Assembly (NCBI GenBank): GCA_021769295.1
Contig: JAETTD010000004.1
Coordinates: 1 to 64,000 of the forward strand
Reading direction: 5' to 3'
DNA: 64,000 bases
Source of the DNA: Bacillota bacterium
GTDB taxonomy: Bacteria > Bacillota > Clostridia > Peptostreptococcales > Anaerovoracaceae
The translations under genes were made by a program, and so were the position numbers. Positions 1 to 8,192 of the stretch are shown here, piece by piece; position 1 is the stretch's first letter, and each line of letters opens with the position of its first letter. Below the pieces are notes generated by a model. It saw only the letters and a list, made by a program, of their open reading frames with translations. It made no database searches and was not told where the DNA came from.

Positions 1-1864
1 TGTCTTTTCCCTTAAAATTAGTTGCAATGCGCGGCATTGTAATCTTCGTTTTAAGCCGGCCGCCAAGGGTATTTTCCATATATTTTTTGCATCTCGCAGC
101 CCATGATGAAGCAAGTTCAGCGTCTTCAGACGTAAAGTTTATCATGATTAAATCCGTAAAAGGCGGATAATCCATAAAACGCCTGAGCTTTATCTCTTCG
201 TCGAAGAAACCTTCGTATTGATTGGCAGCGGCCTCTCTCAACGCATAATTGTCAGGCTCGTAGGTCTGTATTATTACATTTCCCTGTCTTTCTCTTCTGC
301 CTGCTCTTCCGGACGCCTGCGTTACCAGCTGAAACGTCCTCTCTGCTGATCTGTAATCGGGAATGTTAAGACCCGAGTCCGCCGCTATGATTCCGACAAG
401 GCCTACATTATCAAAATCGAGGCCTTTGGCAACAAGCTGAGTTCCCACAAGTACATCCGTCTCTTTCTTTTTAAATGCTTCAAGAATTCTGTCAAGGTCA
501 CGTCTTGTCTTGAGGGCGTCTATGTCAAGTCTGTCCGTCCTGGCCTCCGGAAAATATTTCTTTACGGCCTCTTCTACCTGTTCCGTACCTATGCCGAAGT
601 ATTTGATATAAGAGCTTTGACACTCGGGGCATACTTTTGGTACGTTGAAAGTTCTTCCGCAATAATGGCATATGAGCTTTTCTTTCGATTTATGATACGT
701 CAGGGAAATACCACACTGCGGGCATTTCATCACCTTTCCGCATTCCCTGCATGATACGAAATTGGAATAACCTCTTCTGTTCTGCAGAAGTATAACCTGC
801 CTGTTTTCCGCAAGTTCCACGCTTATCCGATTGTATAAGCTCCTGCTGAAAATCGTTATGTTTCCGGCTTTCAGTTCCTCTCGCATATCTACGATTTCAA
901 CTTTGGGAAGAGGCGTCTTATTGTACCTTTCTTTAAGGGTGAGCAGTTTATATATTCCCTGCTGAGCTCTGTAATAAGAGGCTACCGAAGGTGTTGCGCT
1001 TCCCAGTATCAACACTCCCTTATAATGTCCGAGACGCTTTAAAGCTATGTCCACCGTATCATATTTAGGGGTCATATCGGCTTTATAGCTGGCTTCGTGT
1101 TCTTCGTCCATAACTATAAGGCCTATATTTTTAAGCGGGGCAAAAACTCCAAGCCTTGCTCCCACTACTATCTTTGCTTTTCCTGATTTGATCCTCTCCC
1201 ACTCATCATATCTTTCCCGGGCAGTAAGTTTGCTATGTAAAACAGCTATGGCTTCCTTGCCGAATCTACCCGCAAAGATTTCTATAACCTGCTTTGTGAG
1301 AGATATTTCGGGAACAAGCATTATCGCAGTTTTGCCCATGGAAACGGTCTTTTCTATAGCTTCCATGTAAACTTGAGTCTTGCCGCTTGAAGTTACTCCG
1401 TGAAGTAAAAAATTATCCTGAAGCTCCTTGTCAAGGGAGCGGCATATCTCGTCTACCGCCGCCTGCTGTTCGCAGGTTAGCTTATCTGGCTTGTTATAAG
1501 TTCCCTTTATATTCTTATATGGTTCCTTTTCTTTTCCCGGTCTTGCAGGCTTTCCGCCGGGTATGAAACATTTAAAGGCGTCATAATACTTTATGCCGTA
1601 TCTTTGTTTCATCCACATGGCGGTTTTTATCATTTCTTCCGTAAAAAAATGTCTTTCTTTTACTTCCGATACGTCCTTTATTTTTTCTTCGGGACAATCC
1701 GAATCGGAAACAATCTCACAGACTATAGCCGACCGTTCCTTGTCGTAAGCGCCAAAGGGAACGGAAATCAAATCGCCTATCTCAATGCTGTCATCTGCTT
1801 TATATGTAAAAAGGCTGTCGGTATATCTGCTCTTATTGTCCAAAACCACATTGATATAAATCAT
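1..1864 (-). CDS. priA: Primosomal protein N' (PriA helicase), 3' end beyond the window
   Basis: Superfamily 2 DNA helicase that reloads the replisome at stalled forks. About 621 codons are visible; the C-terminus lies left of base 1. The ATG at 1864 opens MIYINVVLDNKSRYTD, followed by the PriA N-terminal (3'BD) domain. A DEEHE helicase motif II is encoded near 1096-1110. The cysteine pairs of the PriA zinc-binding insert are encoded around 620-790. An AAGAGAG SD lies 4 bases before the ATG. The gene starts 10 bases after the asnA stop, so the two are probably co-transcribed as queH-asnA-priA. No frameshift was seen in the visible part. Confidence 0.93.
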   Translation of the reverse strand, partial: MIYINVVLDNKSRYTDSLFTYKADDSIEIGDLISVPFGAYDKERSAIVCEIVSDSDCPEEKIKDVSEVKERHFFTEEMIKTAMWMKQRYGIKYYDAFKCFIPGGKPARPGKEKEPYKNIKGTYNKPDKLTCEQQAAVDEICRSLDKELQDNFLLHGVTSSGKTQVYMEAIEKTVSMGKTAIMLVPEISLTKQVIEIFAGRFGKEAIAVLHSKLTARERYDEWERIKSGKAKIVVGARLGVFAPLKNIGLIVMDEEHEASYKADMTPKYDTVDIALKRLGHYKGVLILGSATPSVASYYRAQQGIYKLLTLKERYNKTPLPKVEIVDMREELKAGNITIFSRSLYNRISVELAENRQVILLQNRRGYSNFVSCRECGKVMKCPQCGISLTYHKSKEKLICHYCGRTFNVPKVCPECQSSYIKYFGIGTEQVEEAVKKYFPEARTDRLDIDALKTRRDLDRILEAFKKKETDVLVGTQLVAKGLDFDNVGLVGIIAADSGLNIPDYRSAERTFQLVTQASGRAGRRERQGNVIIQTYEPDNYALREAAANQYEGFFDEEIKLRRFMDYPPFTDLIMINFTSEDAELASSWAARCKKYMENTLGGRLKTKITMPRIATNFKGKD

Positions 1865-1873
1865 AAATCTCTC

Positions 1874-2884
1874 TTACAGCAAGTGTATATTATGAGCATC
1901 GCATGTAGCAATCATATCCTCCGGCCATACCGAAGCCTGCACTTCTCCTATATGCGCCTTTCTGAGGAAATACATGCAAAGTCTGCTCTGTCCTATTCCT
2001 CCTCCTATAGTGTAAGGCAGCCTGTCTTCCAGGACGGCCCTCTGGAATTCCATACTTGCTCTTTCTTCGCATCCTTCCGCTTTCAGCTGCCTTGCCATGG
2101 CCTCTGCGTCTACTCTTATTCCCATGGAAGAAATTTCAAAGGCTCTGTCAAGCACTTCGTTCCACAGGATAATATCTCCGTTTAATTCCCAGTCATCATA
2201 GTCAGGAGAACGTCCGTCGTGTTTTTCTCCCGAAGCAAGCCTGCCTCCTATCTTCATGATAAACACGGCTCCGTGTTCCTTTGTTACGGCATCTTCTCTT
2301 TCTTTTGGAGAAAGATCCGGATACATGTCTTCAAGTTCCTGGGTTGTTATAAAGAATATTTCATTTGGGATTTCAGTCTGAATATCCCTGTAAAGCCTGT
2401 TTACGTAATCTCCGAGGTTTTTAACGGCGTTGTAGATTGTTCTGACCGTTTCCTTGAGATATTCTTCGCTTCTCTGTTCTTTGGTTATCACCTTTTCCCA
2501 GTCCCACTGGTCCACATATACGGAATGAAGATTATCCAGTTCTTCGTCTCTTCTTATGGCGTTCATGTCGGTGTATATTCCATGACCCGGTTCTATCTTG
2601 TATTTTCCGAGAGCCATTCTCTTCCACTTGGCGAGAGATTGAACTACTTCAACTTCCAGCTCGTCTATGTCCTTTAAAGTGAAGGTAACTCTTCTTTCTA
2701 CTCCGTTAAGGTTGTCGTTTAAGCCCGTTCTCGGGTCTACAAACAGCGGCGCCGATACTCTGCGCAAGTTTAATCCGTAAGCCAGCTCCTGCTGAAAATA
2801 GTCTTTAATTTTTTTAATAGCCCTCTGACTCTCCATTAAGTCGATTGGAGCGTTGTAATTCTCCGGTAAAATTAGCTGTGCCAT
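1874..2884 (-). CDS. asnA: Aspartate--ammonia ligase (asparagine synthetase A)
   Basis: Makes L-asparagine from L-aspartate, ammonia and ATP in the cytosol. The 336-residue protein has the usual AsnA length and class II aminoacyl-tRNA-synthetase-like fold. The N-terminal signature LRRVSAPLFVDPRTGLND and the C-terminal GGGIGQSRLCMYFLRKAHIG are both present. A GGGAGGGAAG SD precedes the ATG. The gene sits 19 bases after queH and 10 bases before priA in one minus-strand run. No T-box or other leader structure is possible in the short gap before it. The assignment is firm. Confidence 0.96.
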   Translation of the reverse strand: MAQLILPENYNAPIDLMESQRAIKKIKDYFQQELAYGLNLRRVSAPLFVDPRTGLNDNLNGVERRVTFTLKDIDELEVEVVQSLAKWKRMALGKYKIEPGHGIYTDMNAIRRDEELDNLHSVYVDQWDWEKVITKEQRSEEYLKETVRTIYNAVKNLGDYVNRLYRDIQTEIPNEIFFITTQELEDMYPDLSPKEREDAVTKEHGAVFIMKIGGRLASGEKHDGRSPDYDDWELNGDIILWNEVLDRAFEISSMGIRVDAEAMARQLKAEGCEERASMEFQRAVLEDRLPYTIGGGIGQSRLCMYFLRKAHIGEVQASVWPEDMIATCDAHNIHLL

Positions 2885-2903
2885 TATGCTTCCCTCCGAT
2901 TAT

Positions 2904-3554
2904 TTATTTAGAAAATTCGCATCCGCAATAGTTTTGTCTGTAAAGTCCGTATTCTTTTGACATCTGAATGCTCCTCTGAAATCCTGCTTTTTTCTTAAAA
3001 TCCATATCGAGAAACTCGATGCCGTATTTCTGCGCCAGCTCGCACCCTATGGCAGAAACAAGATTGTAATTTTTATGCGGACTTACCGTTAAGGTGGTTC
3101 CGAAGATGTTATTACCGGTACGGAGTGCTGCCTGTGCTGTTCGCTCAAGCCTCAATTTGAAACATTCCGTACATCTTGCACCTCCCTCCGGTTCCGATTC
3201 GAGTCCGGCAGCCGCCGAATAAAACTCGTCCGGCATGTATTCGCCTTCTATAAATTCTATCTTATCCTCTTTTTCAAGTTTTTGATTATACGAATTTATA
3301 AACTTGATTTGAGCTTCCTTACGTCTCTCGTATTCTTCTCTGTCCGTTATGTTGGGATTATAGAAGAATACCGTAATCTTATAATCTCCGATAACTCTTT
3401 CAATGCAAGCCGTGCTGCATGGTCCGCAGCACGAATGAAGCAGCAGCCTATTTTTTGTTACGGCTGCGGCCGGTTCTTCTTTTATAAAAACCTCCGTGCC
3501 TTGGCTCTGTTTGAAATTTTGTTCCTGCGGTCTCGTCTTTTTTATTTCGGTCAT
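2904..3554 (-). CDS. queH: Epoxyqueuosine reductase QueH (DUF208 family)
   Basis: Catalyses the last step of queuosine synthesis, reducing epoxyqueuosine in tRNA to queuosine. It is the non-homologous replacement for cobalamin-dependent QueG. The family's cysteine pattern is present: LLLHSCCGPCSTAC (Cys about 42, 43, 46, 50), CTEC (about 128 and 131) and a C-terminal YCGC (about 210 and 212), which together bind an iron-sulfur cluster and a second metal. The first 35 residues before LLLHSCCGPC are longer than usual and look unstructured, so a later start cannot be excluded. It is the first gene of the queH-asnA-priA run and is divergent from the gene at 3687. Confidence 0.92.
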   Translation of the reverse strand: MTEIKKTRPQEQNFKQSQGTEVFIKEEPAAAVTKNRLLLHSCCGPCSTACIERVIGDYKITVFFYNPNITDREEYERRKEAQIKFINSYNQKLEKEDKIEFIEGEYMPDEFYSAAAGLESEPEGGARCTECFKLRLERTAQAALRTGNNIFGTTLTVSPHKNYNLVSAIGCELAQKYGIEFLDMDFKKKAGFQRSIQMSKEYGLYRQNYCGCEFSK

Positions 3555-3686
3555 ATTTCTATCCTTAATTAAACGGGCTTGTTTTAAATTGCCTGATTTG
3601 TTATCATATATAAAAATGCGATTGCATTGACTTTTAATGCTTTATTATACCACATAGTTTGAACAAATTAAAGGATTTAAGGTAAT

Positions 3687-4616
3687 ATGAAAGAAATTTT
3701 TGATGATAAGATTCCGAATTTTTTCGGTGAAAACCGCTTTTATTCTGCAAGCAGCTGGCTGAAAAATTATTTTGGGAAAAAAACCATAAAGCTTGCCATA
3801 GACGGCGGTTTTACATGCCCCAACAGAGACGGAACCAAGGGTACCTTGGGATGCACGTTCTGCTCTGATTCCGGTTCGGGAGAATTTGCCTCTTCCGTTG
3901 ATGACCAGATATCCCTCCTATCCGGCAAATGGCCTGATGCAAAGTATCTGGCCTATTTCCAAAACCATACCAACACATATGCGCCTGTCGGCGTCTTGCG
4001 CCAAAAGTATTACGAAGCCCTGAACAATCCGAAGATTGAAGGCCTGGTAATAGGCACCCGCCCCGACTGCCTGTCTGATGAAGTTTTAAGTCTTCTTGAA
4101 GAAATAAACCGGACGCATTTTTTATGGGTTGAGCTGGGGCTTCAGACAATCCATGAAAAAACCGCAAAGGAAATAAACCGGTGCTACCCTTTGGAGACCT
4201 TTGATAAAGCGACAGCAGAACTCAGCCGCAGAAATATAAAATACGTTGTTCATCTCATTCTCGGGCTTCCCGGCGAAACAGAAGATATGATGCTTAAGTC
4301 CGTAAAATACGTCTCTCACAAACCGGGGATTTTCGGAATGAAGCTTCATCTGCTGAACATCGTAAAGGGCTCTGCCATGGAAAAAACTCACAGCGACTAC
4401 CTTCCCTTTGATTCAATAGATTCATACGTGGACTTGGTTGTAAAATGTCTGGAAATAATACCTCCTGGCGTTACCATTCACAGGCTTACGGGCGACGCTC
4501 CAAGGCCTATATTGATAAGCCCTCCGTGGAGTTTTAACAAAAGGACCATATTGAACAGAATAAATGAGCAGCTGAATTTAAGAGATACATGGCAAGGTAA
4601 AAAATATACGCCTTAG
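3687..4616 (+). CDS. Radical SAM protein, TIGR01212 (YhcC/YtqA) family
   Basis: A 309-residue radical S-adenosylmethionine enzyme. The family cluster motif reads CPNRDGTKGTLGCTFC, with cysteines at about 44, 56 and 59; this wide CX11CX2C spacing marks the YhcC/YtqA family. Downstream there are LGLQTIHEKT and LPGETEDMM segments typical of the radical SAM barrel. The substrate cannot be told from the sequence; relatives have been linked to tRNA modification. It is a single gene, divergent from queH, with its 3' end facing the four-palindrome array at 4653. Confidence 0.88.
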   Translation: MKEIFDDKIPNFFGENRFYSASSWLKNYFGKKTIKLAIDGGFTCPNRDGTKGTLGCTFCSDSGSGEFASSVDDQISLLSGKWPDAKYLAYFQNHTNTYAPVGVLRQKYYEALNNPKIEGLVIGTRPDCLSDEVLSLLEEINRTHFLWVELGLQTIHEKTAKEINRCYPLETFDKATAELSRRNIKYVVHLILGLPGETEDMMLKSVKYVSHKPGIFGMKLHLLNIVKGSAMEKTHSDYLPFDSIDSYVDLVVKCLEIIPPGVTIHRLTGDAPRPILISPPWSFNKRTILNRINEQLNLRDTWQGKKYTP

Positions 4617-4652
4617 CGAATGCGGGTGCCCGTATGCTCTTGGCACTGCCGG

Positions 4653-4877
4653 ACTGCCGTAAATTCTAAATATTTCTTTAATTACGGCAGTATCGCCCCT
4701 TTTGAAGCCTCTGAAATGCCGTAAATTTCAAATTTTTATTGAAATACGGCATTTTTACTGCTCGAACAGCCCCTAAATTGCCGTAAAATTGAAAAATTTC
4801 TTTATTCACGGCATTTTGACCGCCTCAATAGCCTTAAAACTGCCGCAAAATCCAAAATTTTTTTAATTTACGGCAGT
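4653..4877. repeat. Four-palindrome array, copy A (62-bp period)
   Basis: Four 39-bp imperfect palindromes start at 4653, 4715, 4777 and 4839, an exact 62-bp period. Each opens with ATTGCCG, ACTGCCG or AATGCCG and closes with CGGCAGT or CGGCATT. Stems are about 10-13 bp around A/T-rich centres, with 23-bp spacers between them. Same geometry as the arrays at 15034-15258 and 59721-59945, but the least similar in sequence. It fills most of the gap between two genes facing each other. No ORF in it looks like coding sequence. Confidence 0.9.
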
Positions 4878-4899
4878 CCGCCAGTGTTACCATTAAATA

Positions 4900-4945
4900 A
4901 AGAATCTGCCAACAGTTTTTTTGGAGAAACTGTTGGCAGATTCTT
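4900..4945. repeat. Single hairpin with perfect 19-bp arms, related to the GTTGGC repeat
   Basis: The left arm aagaatctgccaacagttt (4900-4918) is the exact reverse complement of 4927-4945, with an 8-base loop. The GCCAAC/GTTGGCAGATTCT core matches the last hairpin of the 337-bp repeat at 16753-17092. It lies between array A and a dead alcohol dehydrogenase fragment, and may mark the point where that gene was cut. It could also act as a terminator for the minus-strand genes to its right, though no strong U-run follows in that direction. Confidence 0.8.
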
Positions 4946-4952
4946 CTTATTC

Positions 4953-5085
4953 TTACAAACCGGCCTTCCGTACGGGAAAGACCTTCTTCGGCAATCTGTT
5001 CATCGGATTTGCCGTCGGTGTCAACCTCCCACACATTCACTGCGAAACGGCGAAACTTGTCAAGGCCATAGGGCATGATGTACCG
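4953..5085 (-). pseudogene. Remnant of iron-containing alcohol dehydrogenase (C-terminal part)
   Basis: The minus-strand reading YIMPYGLDKFRRFAVNVWEV followed by DGKSDEQIAEEGLSRTEGRF resembles the C-terminal region of group III iron alcohol dehydrogenases (butanol dehydrogenase type), where a [K/D]RFAxFAVNVWGV motif precedes an IAxEGIxRTE helix. Only about 44 residues remain. Upstream the frame meets a stop within about 13 codons, and downstream the similarity ends a few bases before the hairpin at 4900-4945. The intact gene would have followed the CMD-cupin gene, in keeping with the redox theme of the cluster. Identified by motif only; a short chance match is possible. Confidence 0.6.
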
Positions 5086-5116
5086 ATTTGCTTCTTTATC
5101 TTCTCTGAACCGGACA

Positions 5117-5872
5117 TTACTTCAGACTGTTATATGTTCCGTCGTCTACCGCTTCCAACCACTCATTGGAACCGTTTTCACCGGGAACTTCAACTGCCAG
5201 ATGTGAAAACCAGCTATCTTTTGCCGCACCATGCCAGTGCTTTACACCGACAGGGATATTGACAACATCTCCCGGCCTGAGTTCCTGCGCTTCTTTTCCT
5301 TCTTCCTGATAATATCCACGTCCTGCGACACAGACCAGAATCTGTCCGCCGCCTTTATCCGCATGATGAATATGCCAGTTGTTGCGGCATCCCGGCTCAA
5401 AGGTAACATTGAAAATCCCAACCTGTGATGTGGAAAGCGGAGCAAGATAGCTCTGACCGATAAAATACTGTGCAAACCCGTCATTCGGCTCACCGATAGG
5501 AAAGACCATTTCTGCTGCGTGAGCAGCTTTTGCATCCCCGCCCGCAGGCTCATCTTTCCACACATCCTTTGCCAGACGGAATACTGCCCAGCCCTTTGGC
5601 CAGCCTACATAAAAAGCGGCATGGGTGATTATCGCCGCTGCTTCCGCTTTGGTTACACCATGCGCCTTCGCATTTTCCAGGTGATATACCAGTGATGAAT
5701 CCGTAATACCCGAAGCCATTAACGCAACCATTGTTACAATACAGCGTGTTTTCAAATCAATATCCTGATTATTCCAGTTTTCTCCGAACAGTATATCGTC
5801 ATTATAATGTGCAAACTCCGGTGCGAAGTCGCCTAACTGCAGCTTTCCTGCTGTCTGTACGATTTTCTCCAT
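5117..5872 (-). CDS. Carboxymuconolactone decarboxylase (CMD) domain-cupin fusion protein
   Basis: A 251-residue protein. Residues about 5-100 form a CMD/AhpD-like helical domain (LKTRCIVTMVALMASG, then EAAAIITHAAFYVGWPKG). Residues about 140-230 form a cupin barrel with the metal-binding GCRNNWHIHHADKGGGQILV and PGDVVNIPVGVKHWHGA motifs. The canonical AhpD CxxC pair is absent, so peroxidase-type thiol chemistry is not supported. The start is set at the ATG preceded by AAGGAGG 8 bases upstream, six codons inside the longest ORF. The aldo/keto reductase stop is only 18 bases upstream. Probably an oxidoreductive or decarboxylating enzyme; substrate unknown. Confidence 0.87.
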   Translation of the reverse strand: MEKIVQTAGKLQLGDFAPEFAHYNDDILFGENWNNQDIDLKTRCIVTMVALMASGITDSSLVYHLENAKAHGVTKAEAAAIITHAAFYVGWPKGWAVFRLAKDVWKDEPAGGDAKAAHAAEMVFPIGEPNDGFAQYFIGQSYLAPLSTSQVGIFNVTFEPGCRNNWHIHHADKGGGQILVCVAGRGYYQEEGKEAQELRPGDVVNIPVGVKHWHGAAKDSWFSHLAVEVPGENGSNEWLEAVDDGTYNSLK

Positions 5873-5890
5873 TGTCTTATCCTCCTTCAT

Positions 5891-6901
5891 TTATACCACA
5901 TTTCCTGCTTTTTGTTTTCCATTCTGCGCCATAACGCCCACAAGTGCATGGGGAACATACAACTCCTCCAGATAACAAATCTCGGCTTCCGTCAGTTCCA
6001 ACTCCGTCGCTTTTACTGCACCATCCACGTGGGAAATTTTTGTCGCTCCCACCACAGGAGCTGTCACCTTTGTCAGAAGCCATGCAAGGGAAACCTCCGT
6101 CATTGAAACACCGCGTTTCTCCGCAATCTCTTCTACACGCCGTATAATCTTTCCGTCAGCCTCTGCTGTAGCGTCATATTTAAACCTCGCATAAGAATCC
6201 TCTTCCAGCCGCCTTGAAGTTTCTCCGGGGTGGCGGGACAATCTTCCGCTCGCCAGTGCGCTATATGGCGTCATAGCAATATTTTCCGAATAGCAGAAAG
6301 GCGCCATTTCCCGTTCTTCCTCACGGGCAATCAGGTTATAATGCCCCTGCATGGATACAAACTCCGCAAACCCCTGTGACCTTGCGTAATAATTCGCCTT
6401 TGCAAGCTGCCACGCAAAACAGTTGGAAATACCAATATAACGGGTCTTTCCTGCTTTTACGACATTGTTTAGTCCCTCCATAATCTCCTCCAACGGCGTA
6501 TGGTAATCCCACATATGATAAATATAGAGATCGACATAATCCATTCCGAGATTTTCAAGACTCTTATTCAGGTAATTTTCAATATGCCGCTGTCCGTTGA
6601 TGCCGGAATCAATTTCCTCCTGTGTGCGCGGCGTGAATTTGGTGGCGATTACATATTCATCACGCTTTGCAAAGTCCCTGAGAGCCTTTCCTACAAACTG
6701 CTCACTGGTTCCGTTCTGATAGACAATCGCCGTGTCATAGAAATTGACACCAAACTCCAGACCGTGCTTTATAATTTCCCTCGTCTGACTTTCATCCACT
6801 GTCCAGCTATGCTGTCCGGTTGCCGCATTGCCAAAACCCATGCAGCCCATACAGATGCGGGATACTTTCAAATCCGATTTTCCTAAATACGTATACTTCA
6901 T
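5891..6901 (-). CDS. Aldo/keto reductase
   Basis: NADPH-dependent carbonyl reductase of the AKR superfamily, 336 residues from the chosen ATG at 6901 (MKYTYLGKSDLKVSRICMG). The tetrad is visible: Asp and Tyr in GVNFYDTAIVY, Lys in YVIATKF, and His in DYVDLYIYHMWDY. The C-terminal cofactor loop region (VTAPVVGATKISHV) is present. The start sits 5 bases after the flavodoxin stop, with an AAAGG stretch as a distant SD, suggesting translational coupling. It belongs to the minus-strand redox cluster that begins at the lipoprotein flavodoxin. Confidence 0.93.
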   Translation of the reverse strand: MKYTYLGKSDLKVSRICMGCMGFGNAATGQHSWTVDESQTREIIKHGLEFGVNFYDTAIVYQNGTSEQFVGKALRDFAKRDEYVIATKFTPRTQEEIDSGINGQRHIENYLNKSLENLGMDYVDLYIYHMWDYHTPLEEIMEGLNNVVKAGKTRYIGISNCFAWQLAKANYYARSQGFAEFVSMQGHYNLIAREEEREMAPFCYSENIAMTPYSALASGRLSRHPGETSRRLEEDSYARFKYDATAEADGKIIRRVEEIAEKRGVSMTEVSLAWLLTKVTAPVVGATKISHVDGAVKATELELTEAEICYLEELYVPHALVGVMAQNGKQKAGNVV

Positions 6902-6906
6902 TTGAA

Positions 6907-7383
6907 TTACAAACCTTTCACCCATGCTTTCAGCTCTTCTCCGGACTGAGAACCGTTCATCATTTTTCCTTTCAGCAAAGTCGCGCCGGGACAGCTTGGT
7001 GCAAGCCTTTCATTCGTCTTTCCCATACCGCTGCCTCCGGAAGTGGCAAACGGAACGACGGTTTTGCCTGAGAAATCGTAGCTCTCCAAAAAAGTGTTGA
7101 TAATCGTCGGAGCAACATACCACCATATAGGAAAACCGACAAATACCACATCGTACTGCTCCATACCTTCCATTTTCCCTGAAATAGCAGGACGGAATGC
7201 CGGGTCATTCATTTCCACACTGCTGCGGCTTTTTTTATTTGTCCAGTCCAGATCTGCGCTGCTGTAGGGAATCTCCGGTTTGATTTCGTACAAATCCGCC
7301 CCTACTGCCTCAGAAAGTTTCTTTGCAGCCTTTGCGGTCACGCCGCTTGCTGAAAAATATGCAACTAACATTTTCTTACTCAT
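6907..7383 (-). CDS. Flavodoxin-like protein
   Basis: A 158-residue cytosolic FMN-binding electron carrier. The phosphate-binding loop [15 protein letters not shown] lies near residues 9-23, and [20 protein letters not shown] is the family's aromatic FMN-contact region. The start at 7383 is set by GACGGAGG upstream; the longer ORF would add 20 residues of leader. It is closely similar to the adjacent lipoprotein flavodoxin (shared [22 protein letters not shown] and IWW motifs), so the pair looks like a tandem duplication. It probably supplies electrons to, or is co-induced with, the neighbouring reductases. Confidence 0.9.
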   Translation of the reverse strand: MSKKMLVAYFSASGVTAKAAKKLSEAVGADLYEIKPEIPYSSADLDWTNKKSRSSVEMNDPAFRPAISGKMEGMEQYDVVFVGFPIWWYVAPTIINTFLESYDFSGKTVVPFATSGGSGMGKTNERLAPSCPGATLLKGKMMNGSQSGEELKAWVKGL

Positions 7384-7432
7384 AATAAAAACCTCCGTCA
7401 ATAATGTTATTAAACTCTTACTTATATTCCGG

Positions 7433-8029
7433 TTATTCTTCAAAGTTCAAACCAAGGCTGTTTACCCATTCCATCACCGTATCCTGAGAATCGCTGCCGC
7501 TTAGGCGTTTGCCGGAAAGCCACTCTGCTCCGCTTGTGAGCTGCTCAAGGTCTGCTGCACTGGATCCTATGTCGCTGCTGCCGGAAGTGCAGAAAGGCAC
7601 GATGATTTTGCCAGAGAAATCATAACTCTCCACAAAAGTGCTGACGATTCTCGGCGCATCTCCCCACCAGATAGGATAGCCTATAAATACGACTGTATAC
7701 TTTTCCATGTTCTCCACGCTGCCTGAGATTGCAGGGAGAGCATCCGGGTCATTCATTTCAATAGTGGTGCGGCTGTTGTTATCGCTGTAATTAAGGTCTG
7801 CATCCGTGTAGGGCTCTTCGGGAACAATCTCGTAAATATCTGCATTCAGGCCGCTTGCGATATGTTCCGCTATGCCTTCCGTATTACCTGTCGCAGAAAA
7901 GTAAGTAACCAGAACTTTGCTTCCTTGCACATCGGGAGCATTGGTTTCTTCCGTGCTTGCAGAGTTTCCGCAAGCTGCAAGCCCAAAAATCATAATCAAA
8001 GAAAGTAAGATAACGATTATTTTTTTCAT
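7433..8029 (-). CDS. Membrane-anchored (lipoprotein) flavodoxin
   Basis: A 198-residue protein with a lipoprotein signal, [20 protein letters not shown], cleaved before the Cys. A short low-complexity linker is followed by a full flavodoxin domain starting at [19 protein letters not shown] and including [17 protein letters not shown]. It should be tethered outside the membrane, an unusual place for an FMN carrier. That suggests extracellular electron transfer or reduction. GGAGG lies 8 bases before the ATG at 8029; the longest ORF adds 51 unlikely residues. A promoter candidate is at 8153-8182. First gene of the redox run. Confidence 0.88.
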   Translation of the reverse strand: MKKIIVILLSLIMIFGLAACGNSASTEETNAPDVQGSKVLVTYFSATGNTEGIAEHIASGLNADIYEIVPEEPYTDADLNYSDNNSRTTIEMNDPDALPAISGSVENMEKYTVVFIGYPIWWGDAPRIVSTFVESYDFSGKIIVPFCTSGSSDIGSSAADLEQLTSGAEWLSGKRLSGSDSQDTVMEWVNSLGLNFEE

Positions 8030-8152
8030 CATTGGCACCTCCGTAAATTTTTGTTCTGCCGACGAGAAGATGATTTCTTCCCGGCCGCCAAGGTTATCAA
8101 ATACAGAAATAGGTGCAGAAACCGAAGCAATTTGCTTCACCTCTACACCTAT

Positions 8153-8182
8153 ATTATAATTTTTCGCTTGACTTATATCCAA
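8153..8182 (-). promoter_or_regulatory. Candidate promoter of the flavodoxin-reductase genes
   Basis: On the minus strand a -35 TTGGAT (8177-8182) and a -10 TATAAT (8153-8158) are separated by 18 bp, about 120 bases before the lipoprotein flavodoxin start. The 110-base leader between them shows no recognisable riboswitch. The LysR regulator next door is the likely controller. Confidence 0.55.
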
Positions 8183-8192
8183 TGCTTAGTTT

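Noticed and set aside
1604-2185. 193-residue ORF on the plus strand
   Set aside because: It lies opposite priA and asnA, both clearly coding on the minus strand; the translation has no family features and no SD.
4653-4877. CRISPR array (four regular repeats with 23-bp spacers)
   Set aside because: The repeats are not near-identical, the spacers are conserved between copies B and C rather than unique, and no cas genes are present in the window.
8030-8182. 51-residue N-terminal extension of the lipoprotein flavodoxin
   Set aside because: It would bury the lipoprotein signal inside the protein and overlap the promoter; GGAGG marks the later ATG.
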